Shown one piece after another: positions 27,815 through 39,873 of a DNA stretch of 64,000 bases. Numbering within the stretch: position 1 is the stretch's first letter; every line of letters begins with the position of its first letter. The DNA is taken from NCBI GenBank assembly GCA_905160935.1, contig CAJHZI010000763.1:18501-82500 (forward strand), in the 5' to 3' direction. The translations under genes and the position numbers were made by a program. The notes under the pieces are model-generated. The model worked only from the letters and a program-made list of their open reading frames with translations. It was not told where the DNA came from and ran no database searches. Source of the DNA: Enchytraeus crypticus (Eukaryota; Annelida; Clitellata; Enchytraeida; Enchytraeidae).

Positions 27815-28160
27815 AATACAAAACAATATAATGCAATACAGTACAATGTAATATGATACAATACAATACATGCAGTGCAATGCCGTACAGTATAGTACAG
27901 TGCACAACAGTATAATACAATACAGCACTGTACATTGCAATACAACTCAATACAATTTAATTCAATATAATATAATACAATGCAATATATGTATACAATA
28001 CATCATCATCATCATCGTCCTCATCTTCCCTTAAATCCCAGTTTGACTAGGAATGCAGTGCAGCGCAAAGCCAATACAATGCAATCCAATGCAACACAAT
28101 ACACTACAGCACAACATATTACAATACGATAAGATAAATTACAATAACATACTATGTAAT
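27815..28160. repeat. Degenerate ATACA/ATGCA pentamer repeat with repeat C trace
   Basis: Irregular tandem pentamers (AATACAATGCAATACA type). At 28002-28055 it is interrupted by a (CAT)n and CTTCCCTTAAATCCCAGTTT piece of repeat C. The open frames on both strands are products of the repeat. Confidence 0.7.
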
Positions 28161-28939
28161 GCAATCAATTACAGTAAAATTAAAATATCGCGTTCTATTC
28201 TTCACCCGAATACCGCGTCATCCATGTTCGATCTGATCAACATTGACAACGAACTGAGAATCTGTAAGAAGATGGCATCGCTGATTCTACATATATCGAT
28301 GTATCTTTCCAATATGCAGTAATAGCAGACACTTGGATAGAACAGTCCGAAGTTGTCCTTCTTTTCATTAGCTGCATAGGACTCAGTCATCACTTCAATC
28401 GACCGGCAATCTCTTCGACTTCTTAACCAACAACATGTGTTCAGCAGAATTAGTTGAATGATTCAAGCACTGGACTAGAGCAGGAACCTTCTATACGTAT
28501 TGTGTTTTGTAGAGATTTATAAAAAGAAGTTTAGATTTATTTTAAGTATACAATCTAAATGTAGTCGCAGGAGAAGCTGTAGTTAAGTATACTTGTTAGA
28601 CTGTTCGGACGAAGTTAGTAGCGAGTCTTTACAGATCAGTCTCTATTCCTCACAGCGCAAGATGAAGAGCGCTGAAGCTGTTGGCGTAAATCTGTAGATT
28701 TATTGACTGGTGCATGTTTTGCAAGCGCATAGTTTGCAACGCTTAAACTGAACTTAGTCTTTCTCGTAGAGGATAAAGATTATAAATTTTGTGCAACTGA
28801 AGAAGCCTTTAAAGGGCTGACATTCATCTAGTCCAGTTAGGACATTCAGCGACTGGGTGAAAATTATTGACAGATATAATTATGATTTACCGAATATGTT
28901 TTGTGCACTGTATAAAGTCATGTCTCCATCTTACTGCCT

Positions 28940-28940
<1 letters not shown>
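28161..28940. other. Intergenic, no gene seen
   Basis: The small open frames around 28200-28390 on both strands show no splice context and no family I recognise. Confidence 0.45.
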
Positions 28941-28943
<3 letters not shown>

Positions 28944-28976
<33 letters not shown>

Positions 28977-28982
28977 GTCTTT

Positions 28983-29048
<66 letters not shown>

Positions 29049-29102
29049 ACACACATATATATATACATATATATATGTATATAAATATATGTATATATAT
29101 AC

Positions 29103-29160
<58 letters not shown>

Positions 29161-29371
29161 GTATATATATACATGTATATATATATGTATATATATACAT
29201 ATATATATATACATGTATATATATACATGTATATATATATATGTATATATGTATACATGTATATATATATATGTATATATGTATACATATATACATATAT
29301 ATATATACATATATATATACATAATAGACCATTATATATGTATATATATATATACATATACATGTATATAT
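28944..29371. repeat. (TC)n then compound (TA)n microsatellite
   Basis: A TC tract (28944-29011) passes directly into TA repeats punctuated by regular TGTA/TACA interruptions. Open frames of over 100 codons on both strands here (Ile/Tyr-rich) are artefacts of the repeat. Confidence 0.95.
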
Positions 29372-29898
29372 ATCACTCTAGTGTTTAGCAAATGGCAGGT
29401 CTGAAGTAATTATTCTTATTTAGAGTTCGTTTCTAAGCTCAAAGTTTAGAAACCAAACTTAGATTCATTTAAAAGCATAAGGCTTTCAGCACACAATGTT
29501 CGTTGAAATTGAAAATATTTGATTTTAGCTGTGATTCTTCATCGGGTTCTATAATATCTGCTTTGAACGGTTCTTACATAATACACTAATTGCGTAACTC
29601 TCGTTCCCAATTTCGTCTTATACTTTCTGTAATGTAAGAGTGAAATAATCGTATGGGTTTTAATTTTCATTAAGATATATTTATTTTAAATGTGTCTGAT
29701 CATTAACGGATTAATTACAGATTGATTTATAACGTCTTAATAGCATGCAGCATTAAATATATTTCTGAATGAGTTTGAATTTTGATAATAATTTGGAAAA
29801 ACTTGAGAATGCCAATACATAGTAATGAATGAATACTTCACAGCATGCTGATCAATGTTGAGCGGGTTGATAAATTTGTGCTACATTTTGGCCTGCAG

Positions 29899-29998
29899 AT
29901 TCATCTACAAACCTCACGTATCAATAAATGGAATTCTTGTTGATATCACTGGCAAATTTTCTGGCACTTTCGAAATCGACCTCACAGGAAAAACGTGA
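29899..29998 (+). other. Possible terminal exon, unidentified
   Basis: After an acceptor-like TTTGGCCTGCAG, 32 codons follow (start FIYKPHVSINGILVD, end DLTGKT) to a TGA, with AATAAA about 20 nt later. The composition is protein-like but I recognise no family and see no partner exon. It may be chance. Confidence 0.15.
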
Positions 29999-30331
29999 TC
30001 GCCCACTCTCCCCACAAATAAAAACACTTCCATAGCAGAGGCTAAGTAGGCCTATTTCTAGGGAATGCGGCAATTATTATTGGGAAGACATATTCGAGTA
30101 TAAATAACAAATGAGTGAATATAGAAAATAGTGTACGCATCATAAGGTGGCATCACGCGGTTGAGATGGTTTAAGACAGCGAATATGGTTGAACTTTCTA
30201 TGCAATTATTATACTACTGCAGCTTTTAAAATTATGAATCACGTGCAAATTAATGTAAAGTAACAGTTTAGAGCAGTGCTGTACTTTAGCCTATTTCTGA
30301 GTAACCAATAATTCAGTATAGTGTATTACGT

Positions 30332-30332
<1 letters not shown>

Positions 30333-30408
<76 letters not shown>
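30333..30408. repeat. (TA)n microsatellite
   Basis: About 37 TA units without interruption. Confidence 0.95.
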
Positions 30409-30409
<1 letters not shown>

Positions 30410-30634
30410 TCTCCTCTTTTCAATTTTAGTTTGCATAATTTTTAGCTTGTATTTTTTGTATGCATGATGAGTGGTCAACTAGATAGTTCTTATAACCTCT
30501 TTGATGGCCTAGTATGTGGTATTGCAAATGTGAGTGTTTTTGTTAAAATAAACATAGTTCTCTCTATCTCGCCATTGACCAGCCAGTGGATCTAGGCACA
30601 TGAACTATGCTTTATATACACCTTATGCAAAGGG

Positions 30635-30830
30635 AGGAGATATGGCGTAGCGGTTAGTGTGTTTTCCTCGGATGCCAGTGCCCTGGGTTTACAGTTCAGG
30701 TCAGTTAACAACTAAAGGGCATCCCCTAGGGCTTAAGAAAGGTTATAAAAGTATTGAAGCTTGCTGCCACTTGGTGCTATCAACACGAAATATCAATCAT
30801 GAAATAGATTGATTGTGACGTATTCCTCTG
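30635..30830 (+). mobile_element. SINE-F, single tRNA-like copy
   Basis: A box TGGCGTAGCGGTTAGTGTG is close to the tRNA consensus. A weak B box (GGGTTTACAGTTCAGG) follows, then a body with GGTGCTATCAACACGAAATA and ATTGATTG. The end resembles the sequence near 62460-62500. Confidence 0.5.
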
Positions 30831-31007
30831 TCAAGTGAAAAAATAATAATACAAAAATTAAAATTATCAATTATTTTAAAAAATAACATTTCTGCAAGTA
30901 CTTTCAGTTATCATTATTACCGTTCTTCTTTCAGTTCCTACGAAACACATTCAGTTTTCGAATGATTGACTCTGGTTAATTCTGATCAACACTAAAGTTC
31001 TCTAGTG

Positions 31008-31255
31008 TACTGCCAGGTGGCAGGTCCAAGGTAGCCATTTCTACACAAAGTCTGTTTTCACGCTCTATAAAGAGCACTCAATAGATCAACTAGTTAATGG
31101 CTTCATTATCGGTTGAACTTTATCCATACCTTTAGTAGCCTGCATGTACATGAATAGCTTGGACAAAATAAGGCTTCTGAGTGGTTTCCGTGGCCTTCCT
31201 CGATTTTTGCTTTTTTCGCCTCTTACGATATTGTAATTCAGTGGCCCGGACCAAC
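31008..31255 (-). repeat. Repeat D copy
   Basis: Plus strand: ACTGCCAGGTGGCAGGTCC, GTCTGTTTTCACGCTC, TATAAAGAGCACTC, and GGCTTCTGAGTGG. The best-preserved copy here. Confidence 0.7.
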
Positions 31256-33289
31256 ACGGTAATATAAAGCATAAGGTATCGTGCCGCCACTATAAACCAA
31301 CATTCGTTTTATTTACTTTAGGCCGATGGAGTCAGATCATGTGTAGTGATTCCGCTCTCTTCAATGTAACTATGCCGCAGTAAGATAATTGCCGCACGTA
31401 AGAGATTAGCTGCAACTCGAAAACTGTAAACCTTTTCACAACTTACTTCACAAGTAACGCACCAAGGATGGAATGGTGCAGTGATATGTAATTTATTTTC
31501 AATTGTGAGATATAAAAATGAATTTCAATTGTGGCATTGAAATACATTTTGATCTTATTTTATGTTCATTGACTTTATTAAACTATTAATATACGAAGCT
31601 AGAACTGAAACTTAAAACGTAAATATATGTGTTTATGGATTCACTGTTCAGCTCAGATGCAGTAGATAGTCTTGTGTCTTATAGATTTACTCCTCCCATT
31701 TTTTATTTTTAACTGTATCAGAGAACCATACACCACACGAAGCTGAAATAATAAACAAATCTCTTTTCGCTTATTTACGAGCAACAAAACATCAGCAGCT
31801 CATGGGAAAAACTATTTCTTCAACTTCAGCCGGACACATAAATGTTCGCTTCTTTCAAACACATCGGCAATTGAAAGACTCTCGGGAACAGACCTTGCAA
31901 TGCCGACATGCATGAAAGAAGTCTAGTTTGTCGAACAGAGCGTTATGTAATCTCAGTGCTTACTTTGAGGGCTCGGACTTCAGTTGTGTATGGGATGTTT
32001 TGTAATATGTTCCATTATTTAATCAGAATCTGAGAACCGCGGATAGGTGCAATAAATCAATTGTACAACAGTTATAAACAGTAATATAAACAGATAATTA
32101 ATAAATAATAATAGTAAAGGTTTAGCGTCCGTTTCCTCATATAAGAATTATGTCAGAACGTCACTACAAAATCGAATCATAGAAACGATTAGACAAAATA
32201 GATGCTGAAGAGAAAGAAAAGAGATTTAAACGGTGCCGGTCCAGTGATCAAAAATCAGTGTGATTAAATTAGATTAAACATTGAAGTCCACTCAATTTTA
32301 TTATAATATTAGCGGTACTTTGTATTATATGCATGTAAATAACTAAAAAACAATTTTATTAATAAGTTGGATTATCAAAAGATTTAGAAATCATCAACTC
32401 AAACCTTTAGAGAATCAGAAAACCAACTAAGACACTAAAGACGGAAAATCTACAAAGAAGCTCGCCATTTACCCTGCGAAAGAACTAGAAATTATTAATA
32501 ATTTTTGTTATAATCAGTCACCAGGTCTAAGATTCTAACTGCATTCGAACAGCTACTGTATATGTTCGCTTCATAGGCTCAGCTGAACTCATAAAATTAT
32601 AAACGATGTAATATTTGAGATAATTTCCAGAGCTTGATAGTTAATAACAAGTTAACAATAAGTTTTGAAATGTAAAGAATATCCGAAAAGAATATGCATC
32701 TTATTTCAACAGTTGCTCTTAATGTGATCATTACGGGGTTATTCTCACTTTCCATTTTCATTACTTGTACATCTTTGTAATTTAACTGATACCCCAAATT
32801 GATTTTACAATAAAGTCCTAACAATTTGAATTTCACCGACGTTTTGAAATTTACAGGACTTAGCCAGCAGCCAATTCCTAGAATAACATAGAGAAATTTC
32901 GTTTTAATATTTTAAACTGTGACAGATAGGCTACAGTTTTGCGAATATGAGTATGGTAAAATAGTAAATGTCCAGTATATGAACACAGACATACTGCATG
33001 CAGCTTAAAATGTTCTACAGTATATTAAACTGATAAACGGGTAGATTTTCAGCCTTCATTCATTAAAAGTGAATTAACTTTGTCAATTAAGAACATATTT
33101 GTAAATGTTCACAAGATTTTGTAAAATAATTTATTTGATTTATTTGTATGTAATTTATTATTATTTTTATATAAATACATTTTTTGCAAACAATTTAAAT
33201 TTAAATGTTAAGCTCTAGTTCTCCACGAATCGAATCACAGAGATTTTAGTTCAATACCGGATCCAGCATTAATTAAAATTACCCTTACA
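31256..33289. other. Intergenic with one LINE 3' tail remnant
   Basis: At 32104-32145, AATAGTAAAGGTTTAGCGTC and CGTTTCCTCAT are a minus-strand LINE 3' end. Nothing else recognised; the minus open frame 32597-32836 has no known family. Confidence 0.45.
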
Positions 33290-33358
33290 ACTGTTCCGTA
33301 ACTGACATTGCTTTCGAGTGAGGAAACTGACGTTAACATTAGCTTTACCAGCTTTTGT
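33290..33358 (+). mobile_element. SINE-A, 5'-truncated copy
   Basis: Only the 3' half is present, from TAACTGACATTGCTTTCGAG to ATTAGCTTTACCAGCTTTT. Confidence 0.75.
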
Positions 33359-34144
33359 AAAAACTTAAATTATAATTCGATTTATGCTCTATTTTTCGTT
33401 CTTATACTGCTGGTGAACCTATCCATAAACCAAGAAAATTAATTTTTTATTAATAAATGAGGTTCAGAATGTAACTTAAGACGAATCTTGTGAAAGCGAT
33501 GCCAGTTTATCAGGGACTTTTACCTCTAGTGTGACTACAGGAATCTGGCATCTTCGCTTTGTTCGAGAAAGTTTTCACTCGCAATATTAAAGTACTCAAT
33601 AATCTTTTCAAGCGAATTTCCCCATCACAGAGTCTTATCTTATTATAACATCAACTTTCATGTTTGTACTTTTTAAATGAAATCAATATGGTTAACGAAG
33701 AAGCAGCAAGAATAGCTAAACAATTTACGACTAAAATAAATTTACGATTCTGTTTGGATGGGTTGGTATTACAATATTTTATCCCGTAGCAACATTTTTC
33801 TCTTGCAATACAATCGAGTTTTAACTATCAAGTGAGCCGAGGGCCAGTTAACATTGGAGGCCGAAGCTTCGCGGCTTACTTGTTCAGTCTATCTCCACTC
33901 TCCAGACTTAGTTATTGCCATCCAGTCTGCAGAGTACCGCACAGCTGGTTAATAGTTCAGTAAAGTAACTAAATGATTGTAGTTTAGTTTGCAGCGTGCT
34001 GCGTTTAAGCTTTGAAGTTCTGAAGTAGCTTGTAGGTAACTGTGGTTTAACTATGAGATTATAGTTTATAGTTGGCCGAATTATGTCGGAGATTTGATGG
34101 CGATTATTAGGGTTTCGTTTGGATATCCGGTATCGCCTGCGTGT

Positions 34145-34535
34145 TAGTGCATCGTTAGGACAAAGCGTGTTAGTGTATTATTAGGACATAGAGACTATAG
34201 TGTCGTGATAGTGTTAGTATATTGTTAGGACATGAGACTATAGTGTCGTTAGAGTGTTAGTGTATTGTTAGGATGTAGAGACTATTGTGTCGTTAGAGTG
34301 TTAGTGTATTGTTAGTACATAGAGACTATAGTGTCGTTCGAGTGTTAGTGTATTGTTAGTACATAGAGACTATAGTGTAATTAGAGTGTTAGTATATTGT
34401 TAGTACATAGAGACTATAGTGTCGTTAGAGTGTTAGCGTATTGTTAGGACATAGAGACTATAGTGTCGTTCGAGTGTTAGTGTATTGTTAGGACATAGAG
34501 ACTATAGTGTTCGAGTGTTAGTGTATTATTTGGAT
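34145..34535. repeat. 44-bp minisatellite
   Basis: About eight to nine units combining GTGTTAGTGTATTGTTAG, ACATAGAGACTATAGTGTCG and TTAGA, differing by a few substitutions. Confidence 0.9.
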
Positions 34536-34759
34536 ATGACGTCGACAGGGTGTTACGTATCTTTATCGTATATGGTATCATCAATATACGTGCAATTATA
34601 CGTATGGCTTTACCAGCATATCCATCTTACCTCATCTATTGGATGATAATGTATTATACGGTATCGCTATGGTATCATCAGGGTAGATACTTGATACGAT
34701 GAGACATGTTAAGGTAATACTACGGTGGCGTTTAATTAGGGTATCGTTAATCGTATCTG

Positions 34760-35065
34760 TGCGTTAGGGTAACATTGGGATAGCGTAACGGTAGGGTTTC
34801 GTTAGGTTAGGGTATCGTTAGGGGAGGATGTCGTTATGGTAGGGAATCGTTAGGGTAGGGTATCGTTAGGATAAGGTATCGTTAGGGTAGGGTATTGTTT
34901 GGATAGGGTATCGTTAGGATAAGGTCTCGTTAGGATAAGGTATCGTTAGGTTAAGGTATCGTCTGGATATGGTATCGTTAGGTTAAGGTATCGTCAGGAT
35001 AAGGTATCATTAGGATAAGGTATCGTTAGAATAAGGTCTCGGTAGGTTATGCTAAGATATCGTTA
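34760..35065. repeat. 16-bp minisatellite rich in TTAGGG-like words
   Basis: Roughly 17 units close to GTTAGGATAAGGTATC; the early units read GTTAGGGTAGGGTATC. Confidence 0.88.
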
Positions 35066-35542
35066 GTGTAAGTAGATGTTTGTGAATCGTAAGAAGCACC
35101 ATGGGGAGACTAAAGAGTACTGAACTAACTCAATAAGGTAATATATTTGACTAATTTAGTTGTACTGAAGTTATGCTCAACTAATGTAATAGGATATATT
35201 CTCTGTCACGATTCAAATACGCGATCACTCTATATATAGGATGCAAGCAGCGAATAATTTATAATCGATATAGACAACTAATTGTAGTGATTAATTGTAC
35301 TGTACCTCGATGAGCTATAATTTAACTTGTGATAACAACTGTTTAAAGTAACCTTTGTGGATATCTGATTCTGTTTTCACGAAATTAACCAGTGCAAGGT
35401 GGAATATTGCTGTAGTTCAGCACCTGTAATTTATTTAGTTTTATAATTTTTCTTAAAAATCAAAAATCAAAAAAATTAAAATGACCTTAATGACAGCGCC
35501 TTCATCTTTTATGCACATGCTTTTGAAATATGTACAAAATTG

Positions 35543-35543
<1 letters not shown>
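35066..35543. other. Intergenic, no gene seen
   Basis: No recognisable element or exon. Confidence 0.45.

Positions 35544-35590
<47 letters not shown>
35544..35590. repeat. (TA)n microsatellite
   Basis: Uninterrupted TA units. Confidence 0.95.
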
Positions 35591-35591
<1 letters not shown>

Positions 35592-35626
35592 TAGTTTCAA
35601 GGTCTACTTCCTCAGCTGTGTTGAGT

Positions 35627-35715
35627 AAAGCTCTTAATGCTAATGTTAACGTCAGTTTCCTCACTCGAAAGCGATATCAATCGGGCGAGCCCAGGATTTG
35701 ATTCCAGGAGGGATT
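35627..35715 (-). mobile_element. SINE-A, partial copy
   Basis: Plus strand reads GCTAATGTTAACGTCAGTTT, CACTCGAAAGCGATATCA, GGGCGAGCCCAGGATTTGA. The 5' half of the element is missing. Confidence 0.75.
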
Positions 35716-36124
35716 TAAAGCCTTATTCTCTTGCCCTGGTAGCATAACTAAAAGCTAAATTTGTTTATGCTAAAATTCAACAAAGAAATAAATAATAAAT
35801 TAGCGTGTTAAATTTTACAGATGTAATTTGTAGAGTATGCTAGTAGCTACTCTTTATTAGCTTTATCGACACCTAAAGGAGACTAGAGTTTAGTTAAGGA
35901 TTGCTTTTAGTTATTATAGCATGTTAGAGTCGATTTGAGCATTATGCTCAAACTTAAATCTTTCAAATCTAGTTCATATTTTGACCTAAATAGGCACATA
36001 ATAGACCATTATTACAAACAGATCACACTCGGCGACCAGGTGTGCATGTACACTGCCTGCGTATGATTTCGGGCTGCTGTGAATGTATATGTTTCTTTCA
36101 AAACGTTTTCATTGAAGTAGATCT

Positions 36125-36235
36125 ACGCTGTTCAACTAGTCTCTCTGTTGAACAACGATGTTGAACTAGTCTCTCTGTTGAACAACGATGTTGAACTTGT
36201 CTCTCTGTTGAACAGCGCTGTTCAACTATAATCAC
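36125..36235. repeat. 30-bp tandem repeat, about three copies
   Basis: Unit joins GTTGAACTAGTCTCTCTGTT and GAACAACGAT. It gives an open frame with a 10-residue repeat on the minus strand, which I do not take as a gene. Confidence 0.85.
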
Positions 36236-36259
36236 ATTTGCCCTTTTTGCTTCTTGTGC

Positions 36260-36495
36260 TTCAGGACACTGAATAATAGACCAACTGTAAACTGCATGTC
36301 GCGCAGAACAGAGGAAGGCAAAGGAAGGCAGCCTTGAAGTCATCCATATCCGAAACTATGATCTACTTTAAAGTTTGCCTATGAATGTGACGTAGTCGTA
36401 CAAAGGATAAATCTATTAATCAGTGAATTGCTCTTTAAGGAGCGTGAATAGATTGTGAGAAGGAATGTGTACCCAGACCATAACTTGGCAGAGTA
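36260..36495 (+). repeat. Repeat D copy, diverged
   Basis: ACTGTAAACTGCATGTCGC, GGAAGGCAGCCTTGAAGTC, TTGCTCTTTAAGGAGCGTGA, ending CCCAGACCATAACTTGGCAG before (GA)n. Confidence 0.6.
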
Positions 36496-36499
36496 CAGA

Positions 36500-38205
36500 G
36501 AGAGAGAGAGAGAGAAATAGTGAGAGCTCCACACTCTGGAACTCACTGCTATCTGACACTAGTTTCTGCATGTAATGCTCTCACATTTTTTCTCTTTCTG
36601 AGACATCTAAATATGTACATTTGGATAGACCGATCAGTGTTATATTACATAGCTATAACTAAAAGTAGATCACTTTCCATAACAATTATGATTATGATGA
36701 AGAATTTGGTTTCAACAGCTATAGTATAACTACGCCGGCAATTTGAAAACTATAAAGAGACGATAACGAAAAACTGGCGTTTCTGAATAGCGATATCAAG
36801 TCGATAACGAAAATGATGTACCTTAGAGTAGACGATAACAAGAACGAAAATTGTGAACAATGTCGAACGAACAGAAAACCAGCCATAAAACGGACGTTAA
36901 ACTCATATTCTACTTGTATTTGGATGGCGGATATATTTGTAGGCCTTCTAAATTATTAAATGCGTACAATAGACATCGCTTTTCTAATGCTAGACGTACG
37001 ATATATCGTAAAGATCTAAGAGTAAAGAAATTCTGTATTAAATAGCAGAATACTAGCATTTAGTAAAAGTTCATCGTATGCGTTTAATTTTTCGGCTTCT
37101 GTAGCAAACATTTCACGGCTTGACTCCAAATTGTTTCACTGCACATTGATCGGTAGCATGTTTAAGATTCAAGCACTAGAAATGCTAAATTATTAAACTA
37201 TTCTTATGTCCAACAAGCATTAGGAGTTATGAGTTATAAACTAGTGTATAGGTGAAAAAGAACAATTCGTAGAGTTTTGTTTTAGTGTATTACGGGAACT
37301 CAACGAATTTAATCTATGTGGTTTATTATCTCTCTCATTAACTTCACGTATCTTCTATGCTGTCTTAGGTTGGACTCGAGGTATATATTCTTATTGACAT
37401 TTCTATTGAAGCCCTGCATTACATATGAGAGCCCATTCTAAAATGGGCTCTCATATGATAAACATATCGCTCTCGTCACAAAAAGCAATGCCACTATTTC
37501 TTAAATTCAGCTTTAGCATGAACAAATATAACCATTGTAACGGATGTGACACTGTGGTTGTTTTCCCTACCTTTCTCTGGATATGCCTTAAAAGATCTTG
37601 TGAAACACATAATGTTATCAATTTTGTCTAATATCAATATAGAAAATCTATCAAAAAAATTCTATAAGCGGATATAATCTGTTTATCTTTATACTATTGG
37701 ATATTTTCATCGAAATGGAATGGGTAGTTCATTGGCCCAGTAGGCCGGCCTACTTCTGCTTGACCTTTGCCTTCAAGTCAATTGACATTCTGACATGTGA
37801 TGTTAACAATGGCTACTGTGCTATCATGTGCCGTGCTTTAACTGTAGAATATGCGTGGTTTGCTTGGGGCTCATGAAAACAACTTTAAAGGAGAAATGAG
37901 GGTTCGTGATCTCTCAGTTCAATGACTGCCCTTGTGTGTCCAGATATTTCAGTGCTAGATAATGGGGTCCCCTCAAATGCTTAATATATAATTTCTTAAA
38001 AGCCTACTTAAAAGATTACTTAGCTCCCTGATTGATTATGATACGAGATGGTATTCCTAGTTTAGTGCTGTTTTTGCTAATTTATTCCTATTAATACATA
38101 TAATGTGGTAGTGTTTATAAAGTAAGAATATCATTGAGGAATATTTCAAATGGTTCATATGAATTCTGGGAGCCTAATGTATTTCGACATTGCATTCTGA
38201 AGCTA
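36500..38205. other. Intergenic with one short hairpin
   Basis: A perfect 16-bp inverted repeat lies at 37422-37437 and 37442-37457. No recognisable gene; the small open frames at 36520, 36860 and 37425 have no family resemblance. Confidence 0.45.
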
Positions 38206-38209
38206 AACG

Positions 38210-38345
38210 TTACAGGCTGTTGCCAATTTTAACGTTAGTTTTCTGTGTACGGTAGTATGTCAGTAACGGGAGATAACTGGATTTCAACCTACTGTTCCGC
38301 AGTTGAACAACTTGCCAATAAGCTACAGGCTTTTCATTCACTCAT
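38210..38345 (-). mobile_element. SINE-A relative
   Basis: Minus strand: TTATTGGCAAGTTGTTCAAC, GTTGAAATCC box, GTTACTGACAT, ACTAACGTTAAAATTGGCA. Same subfamily as the copy at 63645. Confidence 0.55.
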
Positions 38346-38569
38346 TTATAAATTCGTTCCACTCGACATAGCCTCAAACAAATAATAATCTGATGGCGGA
38401 ATAATCCGACAACGATAGCGGCATTCGAGCCTTTTAATTCTCATGCTAAATTTTCTCGAAACAGACGACTTCTGATTAGTTCCAATCTAGACTGCATTTC
38501 TTAATAAACGGTTCCAACACAAAGTTCAGATATATGTTTGCAGAGAGACGTTTTAGATTCATCTACTTA

Positions 38570-38685
38570 ATTCTCGTCCCCAGTTCTGTAGGTCTTGTCA
38601 ATTTTCAAATCCTGGTTCAAATCCGTTACTTACCTGCTATCAAGCAAAAAAGAGGAGTTAAACTAAGCATTAGGTTTTAATTATC
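38570..38685 (+). mobile_element. SINE-A relative, partial
   Basis: B box CCTGGTTCAAATCCGTTAC with a tail GAGGAGTTAAACTAAGCATT. Confidence 0.5.
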
Positions 38686-39113
38686 CTTAAACTGGCTCTA
38701 GTTCACTTTTCCAGTCAAGTTGTGTTGAATTTCAATGACATGAGATCTACAGTACCGCTTAGACATTTGTGCCTGGATGTGATGTGTATTAAATATATTC
38801 CAGTAGAATCATGTGCTATTTTTCACTGCTGCAATGGGTGGAAAGTTATTTGTTAATCTCTAAAAATGGTGCGATAAGCAAATGCGAAGTAATTATTATC
38901 TTTGGACTGATATTTTGGATTTTGGAATTTGCACCGTTTTGGGCCTTCTTTATGCTCACAGGCTTGGACTTGTCTCAATAGTGGTCGATGTTGTCATGGA
39001 CGACAATGGCACTGTAATTGTTGCTGTTATTATTCTTGTAAAAACGTAGCATTTCTACAACTACATGTATAGTTGCGGATATACATGTAATGCATATATT
39101 GCTTAACCATATA

Positions 39114-39873
39114 CAGACTGGGGCAAAAAAATAATCCCCTAGTGAGATCTCAATAACTTTAAGAAAACTCAAAATATCTCTACGAAATCTAAGAAGCTTC
39201 TAGGGGAGGAATTTCTGCGTATAGTCTATCCTGCAAATTTGATGAAAATCTGTTGAGCAGGAAAAATATTACAGCGTTTCAACGAAAAAAGTGCAAAATC
39301 AGTTTTAACAAGGCTTTTTTAACAAAAGTCTTAATAACTTGGACAAAACTCAAAATAGTTTTACAAAATTTTCGGAGCTTCCAGAGGAGGAATTTATACA
39401 CATATCCTGCAAATGTGGTGAAAATATATTCAGAAGTAACAAAAATGCAGCGTTACTTCGAAACAAATGTTAAAAACAATTTTAACAAGGCTTTTTTAAA
39501 CAAAGTACCGGACATTTTCTTCAAAATTCAGGAATAATTTTAACATAAGAACGAATTTTAAGCATCATTTATTGGAGTAGCTAACAAGGTAGTGCAGGCT
39601 TAAACTCCACCACTTAAGTAAACGGCCCTTTTTAGGGTCGTTATTTTCTTTAAAAGGAACGACTGACATTTCAAAAAGCCTTGTTAAAATTGATTTTAGC
39701 ACTTTTCTCGTAGAAATGCTGTAATCTCGTAACTAATAAAAATATTTTCACCAAATTTTCAGGATATACGCAGAAATTCCTCCCCTAGAAATTCCGAGAA
39801 TTTCGTAGAGATATTTTGAGTTTTCTTAAAGTTATTGAGATTTCGCTATGGATTATTTTTTTGCCCCAGTCTG
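39114..39873. mobile_element. Mariner-like non-autonomous element, 760 bp, TA target duplication
   Basis: Ends are exact: CAGACTGGGGCAAAAAAATA at the left and its reverse complement at the right, each flanked by TA (39112-39113 and 39874-39875). The inverted arms are about 200 bp and diverged inside. The left arm's inner part (39290-39330) recurs directly at about 39460-39500 (TTTTAACAAGGCTTTTTTAA), so the arm is partly duplicated. No transposase: the open frame at 39253-39537 is made of these repeats. The TA duplication and end length fit Tc1/mariner MITEs. Confidence 0.88.

Noticed and set aside
28867..29404. Several open frames of 70-170 codons on both strands
   Set aside because: All are translations of (TC)n and (TA)n microsatellites; frames overlap on both strands and contain only Ile, Tyr, Met, Ser, Leu and similar.
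34145..35065. CRISPR-like array
   Set aside because: Units are contiguous without unique spacers, in a eukaryotic genome; these are minisatellites.
36098..36343. Protein with 10-residue RCSTERLVQH-like repeats
   Set aside because: Arises from a 30-bp tandem repeat in frame; no start context, partners or family.
39253..39537. 94-codon frame as a transposase
   Set aside because: Made of duplicated inverted-repeat arm sequence; no catalytic DDE/D pattern.
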